Origin: Harmothoe impar | Lineage: Eukaryota > Annelida > Polychaeta > Phyllodocida > Polynoidae | Direction of reading: 5' to 3' | DNA: 64,000 nucleotides | Assembly (NCBI GenBank): GCA_947462335.1 | Contig: OX381714.1 | Location: 37,173,360 to 37,237,359 of the forward strand | Shown here: positions 1 to 10,890 of the stretch, one piece after another | Numbering within the stretch: position 1 is the stretch's first letter | How the letters are laid out: each line of letters begins with the position of its first letter | Translations under genes and position numbers: made by a program | The notes under the pieces: generated by a model | Seen by the model: the letters and a program-made list of their open reading frames with translations, nothing else | What the model was told of the DNA's origin: nothing | The model's database searches: none

Positions 1-502
1 ACATTCATTTCATAGCCCATCTAGGAGAGATTGTCAAAATTGAAAGTAATTTTAAAGACATTCATACAAAAAACACTGGCCTCCGAGGAATCCCCTCAAA
101 GCCTCACTCAATTCTAAGTAGCACTCATCCCAATTCCAGGCCACCAGTCCCCTCACCAGCCAGGCTCTTATATCAATGTAGGGCACTCTCAGCCATTCCC
201 CACAACCCATAAACCGACCAAGTTGGCCCACAAACCTTCAACCCTGGAGCACTCACCCTACCTACTGGCCTGATACAGGAAGGGAGCGTTTCCAAGTGAC
301 GTCCCCGGGTAGGTTTGATTGGGGGGGAGGGGGTATTTAGGGTTTGTTAAGAATCCCTACCAAAGCCATACATTTATGTAAGAAACTTTCAATTGTTCTA
401 ATAGTGATGAGTTTGATGGGAAGCTCTTGAAAAAGGTAGTAAATTTGGTGACGTAATTTGTGAACCTACCCTTGCCTATTAAGACCCTGTGATATTATAT
501 CT
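1..502. other. Non-coding, no gene seen
   Basis: No convincing coding region. A motif close to TGACGTCATTTGTGAA lies at 449-471 in degenerate form and recurs near 19479 and 24409, so part of this stretch may be an old unclassified repeat. Confidence 0.4.
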
Positions 503-510
503 TCCCACAC

Positions 511-956
511 CCCGGGGGGGGGGGGCACTTCATATATTTTGTATACACAGGTGTGCGGCTGGGAAGGGCATTTTTTGAGCAAAATCCCCCTCACCAAGGG
601 TCTGCTTTTCGCCAAAATCCCCCTCACCAAGGGTCAATTTTCACCAAAATCCCTCTCACCAAGGGTCACTTTTCGGAGATTTCAACAAAATCCCCCCAAA
701 AAGGGTCACATTTTGCCAAAATTCTTTGCAACAAGGGTCACTTTTGGCCAAAATCCTTACACCAAGGCCGACTCATCGGGGAAAATAGCTAAAACCTAGG
801 CACTTTTGTCCAAAATCCCCGTCAGCAAGGGTCACTTTTGATCAAAATCCCCCTCACCAAGGGTCACTTCTGACCAAAATCCACCTCACCAAGGGTAAGG
901 GTTGTCAAAGGGCCAGCCGCACACCTGTGTCAAAAAAATTTGAGTACCCCCCCGGG
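511..956. mobile_element. Non-autonomous DNA transposon, 8-bp TSD, hAT-like
   Basis: The ends are inverted repeats of about 52 and 44 bp. Both begin CCCGGGGGGG at the outside and share the inner 18 bp ACACAGGTGTGCGGCTGG exactly (545-562 and, inverted, 913-930). The 8 bases TCCCACAC occur immediately outside both ends (503-510 and 957-964), which is a perfect 8-bp target-site duplication. An 8-bp duplication is typical of hAT and a few other cut-and-paste superfamilies. The 446-bp unit has no transposase and its interior is a minisatellite, so it must be mobilised in trans. The short reading frames across it are products of the tandem repeat. Confidence 0.85.
575..900. repeat. Minisatellite, ~32-34 bp unit
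   Basis: About ten imperfect tandem copies of a unit built around CAAAATCCCCCTCACCAAGG followed by GTCACTTTTG. The array fills the interior of the 8-bp-TSD element. Central copies are more diverged than the outer ones. Confidence 0.85.
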
Positions 957-1660
957 TCCCACACACGTCGCCATTTTCTCTATATCTCATCACCCCCATT
1001 GGTGCTCAACACGAGGGGTGGTATCTAGGTTGGCTAGTGTCCCTGATATCAGCCATACGAGGCCTCAGCTAGAATGCAGACCCCAAGCACTGTTCTGCAG
1101 GAGTAAAGCCAGCAAAGGGACCCGTAGGGATCTGTCGGCAGCAGACAAGCCGACCAGAGCTTCCTGCCTGTGTGACCCTTACTGCCCCCTTCCTTCCTCC
1201 TGAGTCCCCTCTCCTCCCCCTCACAGCTCACTGCTTGTAGACGCCCCGGCCCCGTGTTGGCCGACTGAGCGATAAAGGAGTAAGAAACAAGGATGGAAAC
1301 AAGGCATCTGGCCTCCGCAGGGGAAATGCGGGGTTACTGCAAAGGAAGCTGTGTTCCCAAGGGATAAAGGAAACACTTCCTCAACTGTAATAGCGATTGA
1401 AAAGGACTGTGTCGGGGGCTCGGGAAGTATATTACCAGTGTGTGTTTTAAGCAAGGAGTCGGTGCTTTCTGTCTCTCTCTCCAGGGACGACCCTATTTCC
1501 CAATTGTTTTCTAACAGAAGTGGTGAAGTGGTCGTGGGAATGTGAGCGAACAGCGTTGTTATTGCCCCACGTGGGAGAGGTGATGTTCGCCTTAAACTGG
1601 CAATGTCTGACATGGACTAATTGTATTTCTCTCTATTGTACTGCTTAAAATCCTATAGTA
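957..1660. other. Non-coding, no gene seen
   Basis: Mixed-composition DNA. The reading frames on either strand show no recognisable domain and overlap each other. Confidence 0.4.
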
Positions 1661-1939
1661 TACACTGTTAGGAGTAAGTAGTGTTCCTGTACACCAAATA
1701 CTGGGGGCAACTTTGGTTCCAGTAGATTCTGCTGTAGCCCTACAGCAAGTGAGCTTTTGTATATTTACAGTACTATGTACTGTATAGGGACAGCAGAATC
1801 TTCTGTTACTGTAGAGCAATTTTGATTGTAAATCATAGTCTGAGGGTCCTGGGTTCACCTCCCAGTGCTGGTGACATTTTTAACCATCCATGTGAGGGAA
1901 AACCGAATTTTAGGTGGATGTAGGTGAAACAAGAAAAGT

Positions 1940-2010
1940 GGCTCTACCAAGGATTGAACTCACCACCTGTGGTGTTGGAGACAGGCGCTGATCCGTTCCG
2001 CCACAGAGCC
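1940..2010 (-). repeat. tRNA-like SINE head, copy 1
   Basis: Read on the minus strand this 71-nt stretch starts GGCTCTGTGGCGGAACGG and ends in an acceptor-like TAGAGCC. It can form a seven-pair acceptor stem including one G-T pair. It has an A-box-like D arm and a B-box-like GAGTTCAATCC. It resembles arginine tRNAs that begin GGCTCTGTGGCGCAA. The anticodon arm is not a clean five-pair stem, so I read it as a tRNA-derived SINE piece, not a working tRNA gene. Confidence 0.6.
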
Positions 2011-2170
2011 TGTGTTACAAACATTCATATTGGGATATATCTCTACTCTACTTCTCAACTGATTAATAATAATTTGTAAAGGTCTGGGGTTTGCCTCCCG
2101 GTGCTGGTGATATATCATCCATGTGAGGGAAAAACAAATTTTAGGTGGATGTAGGTGAAACCAGAGAAGT

Positions 2171-2228
2171 GGCTCCACCAAGGATTGAACTCACCACCTG
2201 TGGCGCTGATCCGTTGCGCCACAGAGCC
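2171..2228 (-). repeat. tRNA-like SINE head, copy 2 with deletion
   Basis: Second copy of the minus-strand tRNA-like module, about 230 bp further on, preceded by the same left module. It lacks about 13 bases of the anticodon arm present in copy 1, so it cannot encode a tRNA. The left halves of both modules carry a plus-strand B-box-like motif (GGTTCACCTCC in copy 1), so each module has tRNA-like sequence on both strands. Confidence 0.6.
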
Positions 2229-2531
2229 GGTGTTACAAATGGTTATATTGGGATATAAGCTACCTCTGCCATGTCTGTATTCGATGAGCTACAGCCTTGT
2301 TGTTAAAGATCCCTGATGAGAGGTGGCTAGACCTAGGATCGATCCCACAACTTCTTGTGTACCTATTACAGGGAAAAGTACTGTAGATCTACAAGTCACT
2401 ACCGTAACCTGCATCTACAGTAACAGAATTGTACATGTACAGTAGAATTTGCTGTATTATTATTTACAGCTAAAGTACTGTACACTTACAGCAAATTTTG
2501 CTGTTCACGAACAACAACTTTTTACAGTGTA

Positions 2532-3168
2532 GGCACAGGCTATATTAACTGGTATAAATGATTCACTGGAAATGTCTTTATTTGAACACTCATAGCATTT
2601 GTATGCTTATATGCTAACAATAATAGTCACATTATATCTATTAATCTATTCCTTTCTCTGATGAAAAGGGAGATATATGTAAATATGCTTCTATAATAAA
2701 GGGCATAACGTTTTGATTGGCGTGTTAGCCACGACTTATCTGGTAAGTTAACTACAAGTAGGGTTATTCAAGTATACCCATTTCTCTCAGATCACCGTCA
2801 AAGTAGTGCGTAGCATATGCCAAGCAATATGATATCTCCTGTCTGCTTTAGTAATCGTATACCATTGTATTTTAGTCAGTTTTCTATAATAAAACAGGCC
2901 ATATATATATGGCCATTTCCCTTCTCGAATCTATTTCCATTGTTATCCACTCTGGGTGTGTCACACTGTGACCCAGCCTGCAACCTTCACGAGTTGAAGC
3001 GTGTCCGAGTGTACTAGTGACTCACTAGTGCTGCGTTCATGCATCATGCTGACCCTATCAACCCCAAATATTCGACATGATGCTTCAATGTAAACCTGGC
3101 CCAATATATTATAGCACTGTACGGCCTTTAACTTGTTAATCACCAATGGCTGCATCTATACAGTTGTG
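2532..3168. other. Non-coding with a relic of the TTAA MITE core
   Basis: No gene seen. Near 3012-3060 the bases ACTCACTAGTGCTGCGTTCA and then TGCATCATG match the right half of the palindromic core of the TTAA family, so a truncated copy lies here. Confidence 0.4.
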
Positions 3169-3440
3169 GTGGGGAGTAGCTCGGCGGTAGAGCGTTCGCC
3201 TCAGACGTACAAGGTTGTACGTTCGAGGCTTAGTAGCACCCTGCTGTTGACGTCGTTGACATCTAACACTATGCCTATATAGTGGCGGACGTAAAAGAAC
3301 CATTGCCTCAGTAAAGGTGTAGGGATGTGCTTCCTACCTTCACCACCTCATAGATTCGATCACCATCACCTCCCCCCCTGGCACAGCCTGTAAATGGCAT
3401 TGCGTGCCTGTCGATCCCTGTGATGGGCTTTAAAATGTAC
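3169..3440 (+). repeat. tRNA-derived SINE-like repeat
   Basis: The first 72 bases look like a tRNA. They hold an A-box-like TAGCTCGGCGG at 3177-3187, GTAGAGC just after it, and a B-box-like GTTCGAGGC at about 3221. The ends GGTG and CACC could pair. The anticodon arm and T stem do not fold cleanly. About 200 bp of non-tRNA sequence follows, as in a SINE body. The 3' boundary is a guess. Confidence 0.5.
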
Positions 3441-5313
3441 CATCATTTATATAGTTCTCTGCCCAAGTATCCATACACAGGTGATATTGGTGGACTTACT
3501 GCAGCTGCTGCTTATGTATTACTGCTGGGCATCAATGAGACTGACAGACAGCTCTCAACACGACGCACACCTACAGGTTCCAGGAAGCATATCCATGCAG
3601 AAGGCCGGGCACACCCACACGTCCGGTCATTATAGACACGCCCTAGAACAGGAAGGAAGTAGAAAACGAGGTCCTGTACATTTGTATACTCAGGAGTCTT
3701 ATCCCACACATATGACCAACCGCCGACCCCCCCCCCCCCCCTTCCTCGCAGACACACACACACACATTGCCAGGTTGCTACCCGGTAGGCTAGCTGCATG
3801 GCTCTGTCAGTGGTCGCCCGTTTCCATGGCAACTATCAAGCCTTGCCCATCGGCAGCGCAGGAGGGTTTATAAATATTTAGGCCTATCGAGGCAGGGCGG
3901 GTTGTGGGCAACATACCCTGGTCACCAGCCTGCTCTCGACTCACCCTATGTCATTGACGGTGACGTAATTATTCTGATGGCGTCACAGAGACGTCATGGT
4001 GAAGTTGGAGAACAGGTAACGGGGACGGTCTTATATAAGTGTACTTATTCTGACTGGTTAATTAGCTTTCGTTGGTGACATCCTTTAATGTAATCACCCC
4101 TCCCCGACACCACCCCTAAACATATATGACATATTGTTTGAAATGAAGTAATTGCGATATTTGGAGTTCTAGTTTGATTAAACTACGGAGTCCATCATTA
4201 ATAGTAGTAGAAGTGTATAATAAATTAAAAACTTAAAAAGGAAAAAGTAATATCCACGCATAGGTACCAAGTGATAACCCTTATTGAAAAACAGCAGTAA
4301 TGGTCAATTCATTCAGGCAGAAGTACTTGCCTTTGCTTTCAATTTCAATTTCAATTGAGATTTTGATATAACCGTTATTGTGTGATTTTACCGGAACTAA
4401 GAAAAGGGCGTTTTTCAATCCTGTTACATGGTCAGAGAACCTAGTATATGATATTAGATTTGAGGAATTCATAACTGGGCAATATATCATTACATTCTCC
4501 AGTATGTTACACTATTGAATTGAATAGAGTTTTTTTTAACATGGCAGATGTCTTGGGTTGACCAATCCTTGCTACATGAGGTTGGAAACAGACCTTACTG
4601 TCTGCTGGACTATAGCCTTATGTCGCCAAAATCAGATCTGAAACGCATGCTACTTTTATTTCGTCTTCTCTTTACCTTAGAATTACATCGAGATATTAGC
4701 TTTAACGATTAATTTCTCTCAGAATTTGGATTAGTATTTATATCAAAATGCTCCGAATATTCAGCCTTTAACCTGTATTGCCTAGGATGCGCGAGATATG
4801 GTTGATAAAGTTCCATTACGTATAGCCACGCACAGGTGATTCCTAAGAAGTAATTTGTACAATCGATTTTGTGTGGAAGATAAGCAGATGATAATTCAGT
4901 CTGAAACTAATTATAATCATAACAGTAATCCCCCAATTTAGCTATTCCCGTAAATACATAGTGAAAATACATTCCTCGATTTCCATTTAAATAGGCCTAC
5001 CTGGGTAAATTTGCCAGCCAGCTTTGATATAGCATTTTCTCATTATATTAGATCGAGGCTACATTGGGAGCAATGAATACAGTGTTGGCAGGGAAAACCA
5101 TGACATGTGGCTGACTAGTGCTCCGGCGGCAGGAGGAAGGCAATCTAAGCGACAAGTCTGTACGCAGGACGCCTACTGCTGCCACTGCAGGGAGAGCCCT
5201 GTCCTGTCCAGCCTGGCTGCAATTGCAGTTGGGCCTGGTCCTGCAGCCGGGCTGCAGGCAAGCACTAGTAGTCCGTGTGTGGGTGGTGTAGGTGTAGAGG
5301 TTGGGTGTGGATA
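3441..5313. other. Non-coding, no gene seen
   Basis: A 15-base poly(C) run lies at 3727-3741. CRE-like motifs (TGACGTAA near 3960, GACGTCAT near 3992) occur in a C+G-richer patch at 3890-4030. I recognise no coding region. Confidence 0.35.
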
Positions 5314-5339
5314 GGGGGAGGGGGAGGGGGATGTGGGGG
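5314..5339 (+). other. Canonical G-quadruplex motif
   Basis: Four runs of five G with loops of 1, 1 and 4 bases sit in a G-rich 60-bp patch. This fits the strict G4 pattern on the plus strand. Function is unknown. Confidence 0.8.
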
Positions 5340-8330
5340 TGTGGTCTGAGAGAGTGGGAATGAATAGTATTGGTGGGTTAGGATGCTATGTTGACGATGA
5401 TATGGATAGATGTAGTGACCCTGTTGTAATAACATTGACTGTGCTCATTGTCAATGTTGAAGCCCTAGGTGTGAAAGATCGTTTGTGTCTGTTTTTATTA
5501 AGCTAAGGCTGACAATTCACATTAATCAAAGCTATATTCATTAAATCCTTCTTCTCTTCAGACCTCTCCTGCCCTCCTGTATAATAGTTGATTGAGATAC
5601 TTTCTAAAAAAATCTTCTTAGCTTTGTTCACAATTGTTATTCCAAGTTACGCGAAAGGATTAACATGAGCAGATACCCTTAAAGTCAAAGTATGGCTAAC
5701 AGTATAAATTGCAATTTCTAACATTTGATCTTGGTCTATTAAGGTCTATTGCTCAAGATTCAGCAGACTTCTTGTGCGGAAGAGGACACATGTTCAGAGC
5801 TGAGTCGAGCATGTGTAATATACAAAATATGACTGGCAGGGTCTAGATCTAGCACATTGAACAATACTGTTGGCAGACTGATCGGTGTTACAAATTGTTA
5901 TCATGGTTAATATTTCCTTAGGTTGAATATCTTCTCTAAAATTCTAATTTACAGTATATTAATTGAAATCAATGTGTCCATAACCCACTGATAACTACAA
6001 GGAGGTAGGGAGAGACGAAACATTAATTACAATACCTTGAATGAATATCAATTTCTACTCCTTGTGTAGAGAGCCAGTTTGCAATGCTATATCATTCAAA
6101 CAGTATCAAACAAAATTAGTTGAGCAGCTCAGGGGGAATACTCGAGCTACTCCCACCCCCTCTTCCCTGCTCAACGTATTTGGCTATGCACCCTGTGGAT
6201 GTGTTTTATACTTCCCAAATTGCTCTACAGTATGGACCATTTTGCCATAACCTACTCCACCAAAGAGGGAGTGGCTACGGGGACTTCCCTCTCTCCGTCA
6301 AGATGACGGGCGATAATTGGGGATATTTGTCGGCGGAAGTGCATCACGTTGGCGCAGGCGGAGTAGATACTTCCGGGTGTGTGAAGAGGGTTGCCTGATG
6401 GGGGAATATTGGTGCATAGTACATGGGGCACTCAACGGCTATATATCTCTATACTGAAGCTGAAGTGAAGCAGCACTGTGTATATAGCATACATATAAAT
6501 CAAATCATACGCTCAGATTGACATATCTGATATAGTGCTGTAAATATCTGGAAACTGCCCAGATTTGTTCATATACTAAACGCTGCAGAGTTGTGTAACC
6601 AATGGGTAAGAGTTTAGGTATATTTCGTCCAACACTGACTATATGGATAGATAGGTTTGAGGCCATGGTGCATGTCAATATTGTTCAGTTAATTTCATAT
6701 ACTAATTCAATCACTAACTATATACGAGATTGAGAAGACTCCTAATTAATTATCAATATGATGTGGGTCATAAATACGCAACCCTACGTCTTTGCACAGT
6801 TGGTAAAGAGAGCCGAGGGAGAGTGTAAATCGATTCCCCCTTTTTCTAGGTCTCTGTCAACTGTATACACAGGTACTGTGGAAGCCAATACTGAGGGTGA
6901 TATACATGGTACTGCAGTGGTATGGCATCCTTACAGGACGCATCACAAGAATCAGGGCAATGAGGAGAGACAGGATTGGACTCCATCCACCTCTTCACGA
7001 CTGCCTTCCAAACAAGTATTTTATCCTTAATTCCACGGAGGGACTAACAACGCTCTGTTGGACATAGAATGACATTGATTAGATCCACATTTCTCCTGCA
7101 GAAAAGCCAGGGGTAGTAATTGTGGGGTGTAATTAGGCACAGTCCTTGTTTGTACATTGATAGGCAGTCTGCCAGTCTTCTATATGACAAATGGTACCCA
7201 GCCAGAGATCAATACGTCTCCTACAGTAGGAGATCTAAAGCCTCCACGGTTAAGGATGCCACTTGGTATATTGATGACGGCCCATCAGGACAGAGGACCC
7301 TACAGTATAGTCATCAGTGTTACGAATGGAGTGTATTTATACCTCTGTATGGTGGCTACCCCATTAAAGGGGTCAGTGTCGTGACTGTGTGTCGTGGCTG
7401 TGTTATATTCACTCCGTGGGCGATATGAATGCTATGTCACTGGATACAACATATGGATACAACATATATATTATATAATTGTATAATCTATAACTGTAAA
7501 GTGATCATTATGTTTGTTAATCATGTCAGTATCCATGGCAACCAACAGGGCATGTCTACTCTCTAACACTAATTCGGAGTCTGCATCAAAAATGTAATAG
7601 TTTAGTTTTATTTAGACAGTTAGTAGTTCCTTTGAGGTATTCTTAATTATATTATTTTGAAGATAAATATCACTTTGCCCGTCCATGTTCCATTCACCTA
7701 CAACTCAAAAACTGATAAATCGCATTTCAAATATAATTTCAACCTCCTCTTTTCAACTCTTGCTGACTATATTTTAAAATTACTTGCAAAATCGTTATGG
7801 GAAATCACACTGTACGACCAGGTGCAGATTTGCAAATGAAAATCAATAATCATCTGTTCAGCACATGTTACACACACACACCTATATGTAACATAAAATA
7901 AAGCACATTATGAGCGTCAGACTACATTCAATATAGACCTGAACGTGTCAAACTGAATTACCACTTTTAAGCAGTTTGCCAAAGCGGCAATAATGATCAT
8001 ACAAACTAATGATTCTAATCGTTTATCAACAAATTCACTAATTGGATAAATATAGTCCAAAGAGTGACCAGAGGCCAGCCTTCCAGAAACCGATATGACT
8101 CACATGGAGAGTGGGTTCATATCTGGTTTGTCCTCCTTGGAAAGGGGCCATGCCAGTGCCTTAAAAAGTCAATGAGACCGATCATAGAAATAAATGAAAA
8201 TTGATTGTGAAATTAATTTGTGTAAAACATGATGACATCAGCAATCAAGGACGATTACCAACATGTTCCCCAGGGATTGAGGTTAGAACTAATGAAAAAA
8301 GCTACTGCAGTCCTCTTCGTCATAGAGAGA
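5340..8330. other. Mostly A+T-rich non-coding
   Basis: No recognisable gene. A small cluster near 6330-6380 has ETS-like CGGAAGTG and CTTCCGGGT, which is weak evidence of a regulatory site. Confidence 0.35.
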
Positions 8331-8408
8331 GATGGAGGGAGAGAGAGATAGGGGGTGGGTCAGAGACAGGAAGAGAGGGAGAAGGGGATAGGAAGAGGAG
8401 AGGGAGAT

Positions 8409-8466
<58 letters not shown>

Positions 8467-8510
8467 AGAAAGAGAGAGAGGGAGAGGGAGAGAGAGAGGG
8501 AGAGCCTGCA
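8330..8510 (+). repeat. Purine tract with (GA)n microsatellite
   Basis: A pure (AG)n run covers about 8413-8455 and is followed by a poly(G) run at 8456-8466, within a 180-bp purine-rich strand. Reading frames here encode only Arg-Glu or Ser-Leu repeats. Confidence 0.95.
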
Positions 8511-9221
8511 AGGGAACTGAGAGAAGGGATAATGCATCGAGGCAAAGAGACAAAGACAAGGCTGTGTACTAATATGTGGCACGACCTGTTAATGGACATT
8601 AGCGCGGGATGTAAATGTCACATATTCTGTGCAGGCAAGAATGCGTTATCCTCCATGCTTTCTAGATGTTCTTCTCCTGTATCTAAGATACAAAAGGGTA
8701 GGATCAAAAAAGGTAAAACCAAGCAAAACAATACATCACCATGACAGTCATGCATATCGAAAACACTGAAAAGCTATTTCAAAGTAAACTGCATGACCGC
8801 ACTGGTGGTCAGCCTCGAACTAGAGAGGTGGTTTCTCGCTCAACGTGGTGGGATGATAGTGACCCATGTTCATTTACCCCTCTGACGTGGACCCAGTTGG
8901 TCCCTATAGTAGAGGCTAGGGAATGGACCTCTAAACCTCACATACATCACCTTTATTGATCCCTAGGTTCATCTAAAGGGGCACATGTCATTACTGGCGT
9001 CAGGCTAAGAGCTACTAGATTGACAAAACTGATCATAATTATGCCCACGTCAACCATGGCAGTCAATAAATCAGCCGGCCAACTGTCAAGTATTGATCTG
9101 CCGATGACGGAGCACACGGGTCGATGAAAACAATGTTTCCCTGCAGAGGTTGACAATTGCAGCTTTGAACAGTTGTGTTCACCATCCAGTATTTATAGCC
9201 AACACCTTATATTCGTACATA

Positions 9222-9223
<2 letters not shown>

Positions 9224-9320
<97 letters not shown>

Positions 9321-9356
9321 TTCTCTCTCTCTCCATGTCTCTCCCTCTCCCTCTAT
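9224..9356 (+). repeat. (CT)n microsatellite
   Basis: An almost pure CT dinucleotide run of about 130 bp with a few TTT interruptions towards its 3' end. Confidence 0.97.
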
Positions 9357-9606
9357 CTTTCTTTCTATAGATATCTAGCGCGAGATAGAGAGATGTCTAT
9401 TTATCGAGAGAGGGAGAGAGAGATTTCAGACTTACAGATGCATTCAGCAATTATACAGTATACCAACATGTAAATAACCGTTTAAGGGGAACTTAGGGTC
9501 ATCAGTCATCGGTCAAAATATTGTACAACCCTCATATAGGACAGCTACGATTCACACCTCTCCTATGCTTCCAGAATATTGAGTAGAGCCAACTACACAG
9601 GTGCAA

Positions 9607-9610
<4 letters not shown>

Positions 9611-9697
<87 letters not shown>
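9611..9697. repeat. (AT)n microsatellite
   Basis: An uninterrupted AT dinucleotide run of 87 bp. Confidence 0.97.
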
Positions 9698-9698
<1 letters not shown>

Positions 9699-9905
9699 CT
9701 GATAACACACCTGCCCTACTGACCCTGGGTAGCACCCCAGAGGTTAATGGAACCGTCCCCTTTTGGCAGGTGAGAAAGGGTAAGTGGGATGTGTGGAATG
9801 GATACCTGTCAGCTGTCAGTGTAAAGTAACAACATCTTTGCTCAGTGGACACTGGTCTTGCTGTGCACCATGTGAGCAGCTCAATAACATGTGAGTAGTT
9901 GATGA

Positions 9906-10136
9906 GGCCAAAAAAAGTTTGTTTCAGGTAACATGGCAAGAAAATGAAGGGTCTGTAGGTCGGATTCTTTTCTTTTTTTTAACTTAAAAAACAACAACTA
10001 CCCGGCCTCTCTGAAGACCCTAAAACTGACAAAAAAGGGTAAAAATACGGAAGTTTCTTCAAAATTGCATAAAAAGGGTCGGCCCTGTTTTGATGGGGTC
10101 GGTCGGGTGACCTGAGACGAACCCTTTTTTTTGGCT
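9906..10136. mobile_element. Harbinger-like MITE, copy 1
   Basis: The left end GGCCAAAAAAA then GTTTGTTTCAGGTAAC is matched by the right end, which inverted reads AGCCAAAAAAAAGGGTTCG. TGA flanks both sides (9903-9905 and 10137-10139), so the duplication is 3 bp. The ends and the GGTCGGATT motif are shared with the copy at 36534-36950. A 3-bp duplication with GG-starting ends fits PIF/Harbinger, but no transposase is present to confirm it. Confidence 0.65.
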
Positions 10137-10682
10137 TGAGCATATTTAGGTTCATGTCGGAGCAGACCTGTCAGCCGCTAAACCCTCTCCTGGTGGCCAC
10201 GGGGTTCCTTGGGATATCTATATACATTAGAATCAGATGTTATGATACGCTGACCCCATAGATCTAAATGGTAGTTTAGTATAGATAGCGATGGTGCATG
10301 GGTTTCCAGCTGGTTAGAGCCTTTCAATTGGAAATAGTAACTGAAAATGCAGTGTTTTACTATATATAAGTGAACCCACCAACGTGCAATGTCGAAACTC
10401 AATGATTTCCAAAACAATGAGAATATTGTCTTGATCTGATATAATTGGATGTCTAATGTATAAACATTCGAATCAGCTCTCATGTAGCCTAGTTTGAATA
10501 ATACCACGTTTATTAATGCAAGTACTGAAATACGATATACCTAACGTAAAAGGAAATTTGATCTAATGCCTAAAGAGAGGGATTTGAATGTTATTAGTAA
10601 AGTAGCCTTTACATATCACCATAAATTGGTCACAGCACATTTGGCATCAGCTCTGAGCACTTTATTCCTGATGATCTACCAT
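10137..10682. other. Non-coding, no gene seen
   Basis: A+T-rich DNA between a MITE and the first clear TTAA-family copy. No recognisable coding region. Confidence 0.35.
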
Positions 10683-10890
10683 TTAACCCTTTAAGGAGCG
10701 TATAGTGCACTAATGCAATTTGTGTAATGATGCATAAAAGCAGTTCTAGGGGTTGATACACTCCCGGCGGGTCGGCATGCATCTGATGCGTGCGTGAAGT
10801 ACCGGTGAGGTAGTCTCCAGGACTGCATTCATGTTTCATACATGCCAAGGGCATAGAACATTAACCCAGTACGCACCCCTTAAAGGGTTA
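10683..10890. mobile_element. TTAA-flanked palindromic MITE, copy
   Basis: Starts TTAACCCTTTAAGGAGCG and ends CCTTAAAGGGTTA. Inside are TGATGCAT and CAGGACTGCATTCATG, matching the family core. Ends starting CCC next to TTAA are what piggyBac-type elements show. The outer right TTAA is imperfect. Confidence 0.8.

Larger units (their letters stand above)
1661..2531. mobile_element. TA-flanked element carrying tRNA-like modules
   Basis: The unit runs from TA-CACTGTTA at the left to TTACAGTG-TA at the right, so it is bounded by short inverted ends and the dinucleotide TA, as in Tc1/mariner-type insertions. The subterminal parts carry several variants of an ACAG-AGAATYTGCTGTA motif that also fills the element at 38071-38263, which supports a shared family. 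Its middle holds a tandem pair of about 190-200 bp modules (roughly 1838-2040 and 2081-2265). The terminal match is short, so the outer boundary on the left is less certain than on the right. Confidence 0.55.

Noticed and set aside
539..799. Two overlapping plus-strand frames of about 80 codons
   Set aside because: Both arise from the ~33 bp minisatellite within the 8-bp-TSD element.
1940..2010. Functional minus-strand tRNA-Arg
   Set aside because: The acceptor stem pairs, but the anticodon arm is malformed and the unit is duplicated with a deletion, as expected of a SINE-like repeat.
3169..3240. Functional tRNA gene
   Set aside because: A- and B-box-like motifs are present, but the anticodon and T arms do not pair properly. 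A SINE head is more likely.
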